Source: Methylocapsa sp.
Lineage (GTDB): Bacteria; Pseudomonadota; Alphaproteobacteria; Rhizobiales; Beijerinckiaceae
Assembly: GCA_003162995.1 (NCBI GenBank)
Contig: PLUZ01000298.1
Span: forward strand, 816-7,195
Direction: 5' to 3'
DNA: 6,380 nt
Part shown: piece by piece, positions 1-5,597 of the stretch
How the letters are laid out: each line of letters starts with the position of its first letter
Position numbering within the stretch: the stretch's first letter is position 1
Position numbers and translations under genes: made by a program
The notes under the pieces: generated by a model
Told to the model about the DNA's origin: nothing
What the model saw: the letters and a program-made list of their open reading frames with translations, nothing else
Databases searched by the model: none

Positions 1-1163
1 GCCAAGCTCATCGCGGCGAAGAGCGCACCGAGGCCGAAGATCCAGGAATTTCGGGCTAGAATCCCCCTCTGCACAAGCATGTAGTCGCCGACGACGCGAT
101 AAACGCCATCCGCCGCAAGAAACATCGCTCCCTTCGCGAGGGCGTGGCCGGCCAGATGAAGGAGGGCAACGGTCCAAGCGAGACCAGCTAGATCAGTCAG
201 TCCATCCTGCCGAAACATCATGGTGGCGCCCAGCAGGCAGACCGCAATCGAAGCATTCTCCGCAGAGGAGAGGCTCAGCAGCTCGCGCCAATCCTCCTGC
301 TGAAAGGCGTAAAGCGCCGACAAGATAGCGCTAAGGACGCCGATGGCGACGATGAAGATACCAGGAATGGAAACCGGCAATGCGTGGTTTACCGGCAGCC
401 ATTCGGTCAGTCCGCGACTGAACCCGAAGAAGGCCGCGTTCAAGACGGCACCGGACAGCAGAGCGCCTGTGGCTCCGCTGCCGGCACCATAGGCGCCAGG
501 AAACCACTCATAGAAAGGTAGCAGTCCAAGCTTGGCGCCGAATCCGATCAGCAACAGAAGACCAACGAAAAGCTGCTCTGCCTTTGGCATCGCGCCCGCG
601 GCAGCGGCGAAATCGGAGAAGGACAAGCTGCCCGTCTGCTGTGACAGAAGGAGGAACGCGAGAATCAGCGCGACAGAGCCGGCCTCGAGCAGACCCAGCA
701 TGAACAGAACTGAACGGCCTTTTTCGGGCGCCAAATCCTCACCCAGGATCATGACGGCGCCGCCAAGGCTCATGATCTCCCAAGCTACGAGGAAACTGAC
801 GGCATCTTGAAGTCCAAAGACGCCGAGAGCCCCAATAAGGCTCATCGCCACGCCGAACGACCAAGTTGCCTGATGCCTTGCCGGTGTACCGAGCCATGTA
901 GCAAAAATAGCTCCCGGAAGACCAAATCCTAGAAGCCAGAGTGCGTCCGGCGAGAGACGGAAATCCGACCCAGAAACACCGATGCCAAGCGGTGTGTGAA
1001 CGGAGGCGGATCCTTCCGGCAATGTCGTGACAACAAGTACCAGAAGCACCCCGCCGCCAATTCCGAGAATAATGCGGGTAAAAAACGTAGCTCGCCCGGT
1101 CAATGCGAGCCCCGCGGCAATCAACCAGGACGTCAACCCAGCGGCCAATAGATCATTCGACAA
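1..1163 (-). CDS. HyfB/NuoL-type antiporter-like membrane subunit, diverged (3' end beyond left edge)
   Basis: The frame is open from a TTG start to the window edge, giving 387 codons without a stop; the C-terminus is missing. The product is very hydrophobic, with many predicted membrane helices, and belongs to the NuoL/M/N-MrpA/D proton-translocating family (inference from motifs). Visible key residues are Glu129 in AWEIMSLGG (the helix-5 glutamate), Lys211 in GFGAKLGLLP (the helix-7 lysine), and His336, His340 and Lys344 in HLAGHALAKGAMF (the helix-8 region). The loop after Lys211 departs from the family's usual PxHxWLPxAHxxAPxxVSA. The TTG start is chosen because an in-frame TGA lies seven codons upstream and a GGGAGG site sits 5 bases before it. 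The first 11 bases overlap the ferredoxin/small-subunit gene. HyfB-like is the best guess; HyfD-like or a lineage-specific paralogue is possible. It probably forms a proton- or sodium-pumping module of the complex. Confidence 0.85.
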   Translation of the reverse strand, partial: MSNDLLAAGLTSWLIAAGLALTGRATFFTRIILGIGGGVLLVLVVTTLPEGSASVHTPLGIGVSGSDFRLSPDALWLLGFGLPGAIFATWLGTPARHQATWSFGVAMSLIGALGVFGLQDAVSFLVAWEIMSLGGAVMILGEDLAPEKGRSVLFMLGLLEAGSVALILAFLLLSQQTGSLSFSDFAAAAGAMPKAEQLFVGLLLLIGFGAKLGLLPFYEWFPGAYGAGSGATGALLSGAVLNAAFFGFSRGLTEWLPVNHALPVSIPGIFIVAIGVLSAILSALYAFQQEDWRELLSLSSAENASIAVCLLGATMMFRQDGLTDLAGLAWTVALLHLAGHALAKGAMFLAADGVYRVVGDYMLVQRGILARNSWIFGLGALFAAMSL

Positions 1164-1959
1164 GACGGCCTCCCTTCACCCGCTGAGGCGCCCGCTCGAG
1201 GAACATTAGCAGGGCTTCGATCAGAGCCGCCGGATTGGGCGGGCAGCCCGGCAAATAGAGGTCCACAGGCAAGACGCCTTCAAGGCCGTTTCCGCACGCA
1301 TAGCCGCCGCCAGCGACGCCGCCCGAGACCGCGCAGGTTCCGACGGCCATGACCCAGCGCGGTTCTGGCATCGCCTCATACGCCCGCTGCAATGGTTCAC
1401 GCATCGCATAGGTGACGGGGCCGGTGACCAGGAGCAGGTCTGCAAATCGCGGCGAAGGCGTGAAGAAAATTCCGAGCCGGTGAAGATTATAGAAAGGATT
1501 GTTGAGCGCCTGTAGTTCCGATTCGCAGCCATTGCAGGAACCGGCGTCGACGTGACGGATATGGAGGCTCCGGTGGAAGCCATGCCTAGATTCCGGCTCC
1601 GTGACTTTAGGAACGATGTGAAAGTCACCGGACAACACGAGGTCGGACCGGTTGCAAGTTCCGAACGCCCAATCGGAGGAGGCCGTGACCGCATCGGTCG
1701 GACAGGCCTCGACACAGAGTTGGCAGACAATGCAGCGGCCGTAGTCGACCTCCAGCCTGGCCGCCCCGGTTTGATCTGCGTGGACTCGGATCGCTTCGGT
1801 CGGACAGACCGCAGCACATTGCGTGCACCCGTCCTCACAACGCTGCGGCTCAATCCGTGGCATTCCGCGCACGCCTTCCTGACCATTTTCTTGGCCGCGC
1901 TTCGGCCAAACCGTCGTCGCCTTACCCTTGCGCAGTCCAAAGAGAGTCCAGAGCGGCAT
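1153..1959 (-). CDS. Fused 2x[4Fe-4S] ferredoxin and NuoB-like small subunit (HyfH-HyfI fusion)
   Basis: This 268-residue protein joins two subunits that are separate in E. coli Hyf and Hyc. Residues about 35-95 form a bacterial-type ferredoxin domain with two cysteine sets: Cys41, 45, 48, 52 (in CEDGCTQC...CP) and Cys76, 79, 82, 86 (in CIVCQLC...CP). Residues about 130-255 are the NuoB/hydrogenase small-subunit domain, with Cys142 and Cys145 (SCNGCE), Cys209 (GTCAVSGG) and Cys239 (PGCPPNP), the four ligands of the proximal [4Fe-4S] cluster. The CNGC form is hydrogenase-like, unlike the adjacent Cys-Cys pair of complex I NuoB. The protein should carry electrons through three clusters to the large subunit on the cytoplasmic side. 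The start is the ATG in CATATG, preceded by AGGAGG; an ATG seven codons upstream is open but lies inside the preceding gene. The fusion needs no frameshift and reads through cleanly. Confidence 0.93.
   Translation of the reverse strand: MPLWTLFGLRKGKATTVWPKRGQENGQEGVRGMPRIEPQRCEDGCTQCAAVCPTEAIRVHADQTGAARLEVDYGRCIVCQLCVEACPTDAVTASSDWAFGTCNRSDLVLSGDFHIVPKVTEPESRHGFHRSLHIRHVDAGSCNGCESELQALNNPFYNLHRLGIFFTPSPRFADLLLVTGPVTYAMREPLQRAYEAMPEPRWVMAVGTCAVSGGVAGGGYACGNGLEGVLPVDLYLPGCPPNPAALIEALLMFLERAPQRVKGGRLVE
1169..1174 (-). promoter_or_regulatory. Shine-Dalgarno GGGAGG for the TTG-started antiporter gene
   Basis: GGGAGG, within AAGGGAGG on the minus strand, lies 5 bases before the TTG at 1163, inside the end of the small-subunit coding region. 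No ATG or GTG is available between the in-frame upstream TGA and this TTG, so the site fixes the start. Confidence 0.8.
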
Positions 1960-1963
1960 ATGG

Positions 1964-1969
1964 CCTCCT
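1964..1969 (-). promoter_or_regulatory. Shine-Dalgarno AGGAGG for the ferredoxin/small-subunit gene
   Basis: A perfect AGGAGG on the minus strand overlaps the TAG stop of the large subunit and sits 4 bases before the ATG at 1959. It favours that ATG over the one 21 bases upstream (1980), which has no such site. The overlap with the stop codon suggests that ribosomes finishing the large subunit reinitiate on the small subunit. Confidence 0.8.
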
Positions 1970-3452
1970 ATCGATCGCATCCCGCAACGGTAAGCCCGAA
2001 GCTGGCCTCGTTGATGGCATAGTCCATCATGTTGCTGTCATGGACAGTTAATGGAAATACACGCCAATTTGAAAAGGAGGGAGACTTGATCTTTACGCGC
2101 GAAAGCGTGCTGCCACTGTCGAAGTGGATCCCGTAGAAGAGCGATCCACGCGGTGATTCCACCCATCCGAGCCCTTCCGAATGAGGCGTAGGGCTACAGT
2201 CGACTCGGACCGGGCCAGCCGCGAGCAGGAGGAGAATCCTCTGTATCAGAGCGATGCTTGCGTCGATCTCGGCGATTCGAATCTGCGCGCGGGCATGCGC
2301 ATCTCCGCTCGTTCTCACGGGCACGGTCAGGGGTAACTCGCCGTACGCGGCGTAAGGATGGTCGCGGCGCAGATCCCAGTCAAGGCCCGAGGCCCGATCA
2401 ATTGGACCCGTTGCACCTTGATCGTAAGCGACCTGCCGGTTGAGGACGCCTGTCGTGATCAGCCGATCCAAGTGGCTGTTCGTCGTCTCCAGCATCGCCG
2501 TGTAGACCGCGACATCCTTGCGTAAGTCTTCAAGGGCCTGGCTGAGCCAGAGCTCGGGGGCCAGATCGCAACGCAATCCCCCGGGGATTAGCAGACCGCG
2601 CAGAAAGCGACTCCCCGTGAGCCGCCCATTGATCTGCTTGGCGCGTTCTTCGAGCAACTTGCCCTCGGCCTCGCCAACCTTGAGTGTGGTCGTGTGGGAA
2701 AGATGCCCGAGGTAATGCAGGTGATTGTAGAGGCGCTCCAGCTCCGCGAGCAGCGAGCGAAGCATGAGCGCGCGAGGCGGGACGATGCAATGCGCGGCGC
2801 ATTCGACCGCCTGACAAAAGCATAGGCCATGGGCGAAACTGTCGACTCCAGAAACACGCTCCGCCAGAATGACGCCATGCGCCAACGACCGGCCCTCGAA
2901 GCGCTTCTCCATGCCGCGATGTTTGAAGAAAAGCTGGGGATGCAGGTGCAGAATATGTTCGCCGATATAGAAAAAGATCAATTCGACCGACTCTACGACG
3001 TCGGCGCGCACAGGACCGAATGGCAGTCTTTGAACATCGGCACTGTCCACCACCGGCATGCCACCCTCTGTGGGTTCGAAAGGCATCGGCGTGTCGAAAG
3101 GATAGGCGCGGTCGAGCGGCGGCATGACCGGGCTTGCCCCATCATGAAGGACAAGACGATAAGGCTCTGGAAGGCCGGTGAATTTCAATCCGAACAAATC
3201 GGAGATCTCGCGCTCGTGCCAGCCTAAAAGGGGGCTAATGCCAGCGACGCTTGGGAGCGGACCGCGCGGGACACAGCGCAAGACGAGGAAATCCTCGTTC
3301 ACGCCACGGCTCGCGACATAACGGAGTTCGAGGTGGCCGTCATCTGGCTGCCATCCATAAACCATCTGCATCCGGCCGCCGTTCTTGATCAGCTGGCCGA
3401 TAGCAACCGGCACGTTGTCCGGCTCGATCGATTGGAGCTCGAAGCCGATCAT
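1968..3452 (-). CDS. NuoC-NuoD fusion large subunit (HyfG/HycE-like) lacking [NiFe] ligands
   Basis: The product is 494 residues, shorter than E. coli HycE and HyfG (about 570). Residues 1-125 are a NuoC-like (30 kDa) domain, with GWHEREISDLFGLKF at 77-91 followed by a LVLHDG segment. Residues about 140-494 are the NuoD/hydrogenase large-subunit domain, with FGPVRADVVE (145-154), HILHLHPQLFFKHRGMEK (166-183), FAHGL (206-210), VPPRA (224-228) and a C-terminal DR. At the site where hydrogenases have ERVCGIC it reads ERVSGVD (198-204), so both first-pair cysteines are lost. The C-terminal DPCxxC motif is replaced by GLTVAGCDR (486-494). Binding of NiFe is therefore not expected. The start is the ATG in the ATGA overlap with the upstream antiporter gene, with GGAG 5 bases before it. 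A longer open frame reaches further upstream, but that part lies within the neighbouring gene and has no NuoC character. The closest described class is Ehr-type. Confidence 0.93.
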   Translation of the reverse strand: MIGFELQSIEPDNVPVAIGQLIKNGGRMQMVYGWQPDDGHLELRYVASRGVNEDFLVLRCVPRGPLPSVAGISPLLGWHEREISDLFGLKFTGLPEPYRLVLHDGASPVMPPLDRAYPFDTPMPFEPTEGGMPVVDSADVQRLPFGPVRADVVESVELIFFYIGEHILHLHPQLFFKHRGMEKRFEGRSLAHGVILAERVSGVDSFAHGLCFCQAVECAAHCIVPPRALMLRSLLAELERLYNHLHYLGHLSHTTTLKVGEAEGKLLEERAKQINGRLTGSRFLRGLLIPGGLRCDLAPELWLSQALEDLRKDVAVYTAMLETTNSHLDRLITTGVLNRQVAYDQGATGPIDRASGLDWDLRRDHPYAAYGELPLTVPVRTSGDAHARAQIRIAEIDASIALIQRILLLLAAGPVRVDCSPTPHSEGLGWVESPRGSLFYGIHFDSGSTLSRVKIKSPSFSNWRVFPLTVHDSNMMDYAINEASFGLTVAGCDR

Positions 3453-4915
3453 TGCGGCTCCAGATTGAGCGATTGAGCAATCGAGGCCAGATAGTCCCAG
3501 ACGTGTGTTGGCCACCACAAACCAAGGACCAGGAGCGGAATGAGCGACAGCCACATCGGCGCTACACACCAGCCACTCAATCTGTCGCCTTTCGACTCCT
3601 CGCTCTGAGTCGACTGGTAATACATAGCCCGGAAATGGTTCATGAAACCGATGAAGATGACGATGAGCAAGATCGCCATGACATAGACGGCCCAGGAAAA
3701 CGGCGGCTTCAGGCCCGCCCGCATAATGGTGAACTCGCTTAAGAACAGACCGAACGGCGGAGCTCCGGTGATGGCAATGGCCCCTGCGAGCCAAAGCGCA
3801 CCTTCGGTTGGAAAGCGGCACCCGACACCGTGGATCAGGGCGATCTCTTTGGTGCCATAGGCGCGCATCATGATTCCGGCGCCGAAGAACATGAGTGACT
3901 TGTTCAGCGAATGGTTGAGCATGTGGTAGAGTGCGCCGGCTACGCCAAGCGCGCCACCAAAGCCGAAGCCTAGCGCAACGACGCCCATATGCTCGATGCT
4001 CGAATAGGCCATCAGCCGCTTGATCCCTTGTTGCCGCACGATGAACAAAGCGCCGAGGAAGAGCGACACTATGCCAAATGCGACAAGAGTGCATTGCGGA
4101 AGCCACCCAAGGTTGGCGGCCTTTGTGACGCCCAGAAACCGCACGATTCCGATCATCGCCGTGTTCAAGAGTGCACCAGAGAGCATCGCGGATACCGGCG
4201 CCGGGCTTTCGCTATGCGCATCCGGTAGCCAGCTATGCATGGGGGCGAGACCAACCTTGGTTCCGTAGCCCACGAGCACGAGCAGGAAAGCGAGCTTCAG
4301 GAGGGCGGGATTCATCTGAGGCGCGGCGTCTGTTAGGGTCGCCCATGTCATCTTGTAGCTTGGCCCGAGCACAAAGCTGCCGCCCCAGTAAAAAAGGATC
4401 GTTCCGAGCAGTGCCAGGCTGATTCCGGCGGAGACGACCATGATATATTTCCAGGCAGCCTCCATGCTCTCGGCGACACGCTCGAAAGCGATGAGAAAGG
4501 TGCTGACAAGCGTGGTCAGCTCGATCGCGATCCAATAGATGCCCACGCTGTTCATGAGCGGCCCAATCAGCGTGGTCAGGCCGAACCCGGCAAATAGAGC
4601 GTAGAACGTGCAGAGGCGTTTATCCTCGTTCAGAAGCCGCATGTAACCGACCGCATAGATCGAGGCGAGGAAATAGACGATCGATGTGCAAAGGACCACC
4701 CATGCCGACATGCGATCGATCATGATGTAGTCGTTCCAGAATTGCAGCTGCTGCCCATTAATAAGGAACGGGAGCGGCATAGCGCAGGCGAAAGATACGG
4801 CGCTGGCGATAAGGTTGAGCGCTTCGGCAGCGCGGGGCCGCCGCGCGGCCATGCAGCCAATGACGGCCAGTGCCGGTGCCGCTGCAAGCGTAAGGATGAG
4901 CGCGCCAACCATCAT
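3449..4915 (-). CDS. HyfF-like antiporter-type membrane subunit (NuoN/NuoM family)
   Basis: The 488-residue product is slightly shorter than E. coli HyfF (about 526) and is a polytopic membrane protein of the proton-conducting antiporter-like family. All hallmark residues are present: Glu132 in WIAIELTTLVS (helix 5), Lys220 in GYGTKVGLAPMHSWLPDAH (helix 7, with His227 and the intact WLPDAH loop), PAPVSAMLSG at 238-247, His331, His335 and Lys339 in YHMLNHSLNKSLMF (helix 8), and Glu394 in GLFLSEF near helix 12. It should form one ion-translocation unit coupled to the redox arm. Its start overlaps the stop of the HyfE-like gene by 4 bases (ATGA); a second in-frame ATG directly follows and cannot be excluded. 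Its own stop overlaps the large-subunit start in the same way. The lysine and glutamate pattern suggests a working ion channel, in contrast to the diverged antiporter subunit at the end of the operon. Confidence 0.94.
   Translation of the reverse strand: MMVGALILTLAAAPALAVIGCMAARRPRAAEALNLIASAVSFACAMPLPFLINGQQLQFWNDYIMIDRMSAWVVLCTSIVYFLASIYAVGYMRLLNEDKRLCTFYALFAGFGLTTLIGPLMNSVGIYWIAIELTTLVSTFLIAFERVAESMEAAWKYIMVVSAGISLALLGTILFYWGGSFVLGPSYKMTWATLTDAAPQMNPALLKLAFLLVLVGYGTKVGLAPMHSWLPDAHSESPAPVSAMLSGALLNTAMIGIVRFLGVTKAANLGWLPQCTLVAFGIVSLFLGALFIVRQQGIKRLMAYSSIEHMGVVALGFGFGGALGVAGALYHMLNHSLNKSLMFFGAGIMMRAYGTKEIALIHGVGCRFPTEGALWLAGAIAITGAPPFGLFLSEFTIMRAGLKPPFSWAVYVMAILLIVIFIGFMNHFRAMYYQSTQSEESKGDRLSGWCVAPMWLSLIPLLVLGLWWPTHVWDYLASIAQSLNLEPQ
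3458..3461 (-). promoter_or_regulatory. Shine-Dalgarno GGAG for the large-subunit gene
   Basis: GGAG on the minus strand lies 5 bases before the ATG at 3452, within the last codons of the HyfF-like gene. It supports starting the large subunit at this ATG, giving 494 residues, rather than further upstream in the same open frame. Confidence 0.7.
3463..3478. repeat. Two-copy tandem 8-base repeat at the 3' end of the HyfF-like gene
   Basis: The plus strand reads gattgagc twice in a row. It lies in the codons for the last residues of the HyfF-like protein, just upstream of the large-subunit ribosome binding site. With two copies it may be chance; gain or loss of one copy would change the C-terminal reading frame. 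Confidence 0.4.
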
Positions 4916-5592
4916 CCCACCAATCGCTTGAGATCGAGGCTACTCGTCGTCCCGGCATGGGTCATGAGGTAGCCGACTAGCACACCGAAACAGGCCACGA
5001 TGATGAGCAGATCGAAGAGGATGACCATCTCGATCAGGAGTGGCATGCCGGGCACGAGGATCTGCGAGCCGAGGAAAATCCCGTTCTCCAGCACCAGCAA
5101 TCCAAGGATCTGACTGACTGCCTCGTGCCGGAGGGCGAGAATAAGAAACCCAATGAGCTTCATCGACAGCATAACTGTCAGCGCCAGAGTTGCGACGGTG
5201 AGCTGCAGATGGAGTTCGGCGGCGATTCGGAACGATACCGAAAGCGCCAGCATCACGAATAAGGCGCCGACAATGAGGCTCGTGCTTGGTTGGAGGAACA
5301 GATGGATCTCGCGATCGACGTCCAACCGGCGAATGATCCGCCACACCAGATAGGGGAGGAGCAAACCGCGAAAGAGCAGCGTCAGAATGGCAATCAGATA
5401 GAGTTCGGGGTAGTTGCCGTAAAAGCCAACTGCGGCAGAAAGCACCGCGATGATCCAGGATTCTGCAGCGAACGCGTAAAGATAGTTATTGAGCCAGCGC
5501 GATCCTAACATGACGAATGACAAGAGAAGGCATGCGATCGCCAAGAGGCTGAAAAGCGATGATGCAATTGGACTGAGGTGTTGGACGAGCAT
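4912..5592 (-). CDS. HyfE-like (NuoK-related) membrane subunit
   Basis: The product has 226 residues, close to E. coli HyfE (216), and is strongly hydrophobic throughout. The C-terminal half carries the NuoK-like core: ILGLLVLENGIF at 162-173, with Glu169 in a helix, and PLLIEMVILFDLL at 184-196, with Glu188 and Asp194. The two intramembrane glutamates match the pair that NuoK uses in proton translocation (family knowledge). The N-terminal half adds further helices, as in other HyfE proteins. The ATG chosen gives a normal N-terminus and lies 5 bases after the HyfC-like stop; a longer frame extends upstream but is only the neighbour read in another frame. No convincing Shine-Dalgarno sequence precedes this ATG, so coupling to translation of the gene before it is likely. 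It probably links the NuoH-like anchor to the antiporter-like subunits. Confidence 0.92.
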   Translation of the reverse strand: MLVQHLSPIASSLFSLLAIACLLLSFVMLGSRWLNNYLYAFAAESWIIAVLSAAVGFYGNYPELYLIAILTLLFRGLLLPYLVWRIIRRLDVDREIHLFLQPSTSLIVGALFVMLALSVSFRIAAELHLQLTVATLALTVMLSMKLIGFLILALRHEAVSQILGLLVLENGIFLGSQILVPGMPLLIEMVILFDLLIIVACFGVLVGYLMTHAGTTSSLDLKRLVG

Positions 5593-5597
5593 GGTCG

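Noticed and set aside
1153..1156. ATGA junction as the start of the last gene
   Set aside because: The frame from this ATG meets a TGA after seven codons; the hydrophobic protein is in the frame of the TTG at 1163.
1221..1940. Minus-strand frame of 239 codons overlapping the ferredoxin/small-subunit gene
   Set aside because: It is an alternative frame over the same DNA, rich in Arg and Ser, without any of the cluster-binding motifs; a typical GC-rich shadow frame.
1552..2022. Plus-strand frame of 156 codons
   Set aside because: It lies opposite the ferredoxin/small-subunit gene, whose cysteine motifs are unmistakable; its own product is Arg- and Pro-rich with no recognisable domain and no ribosome site.
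2574..2589. Near-palindrome around ccccgggg that could be a hairpin
   Set aside because: It encodes the conserved LLIPGGLRCD stretch of the large subunit, has no T tract and is inside a gene, so it is not a terminator.
2829..3227. Plus-strand frame of 132 codons
   Set aside because: It is antisense to the conserved part of the large subunit and shows no family features.
1968..3452. Annotation as an active formate hydrogenlyase or hydrogenase-4 large subunit
   Set aside because: Overall similarity supports the family, but the NiFe cysteine ligands are not present, so an H2-evolving role is not supported.
1968..4106. A 712-codon version of the large subunit starting at 4106
   Set aside because: The first 218 codons lie inside the HyfF-like gene in another frame and show no NuoC-like features. 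The ATG at 3452 has a ribosome site, and NuoC homology begins near it.
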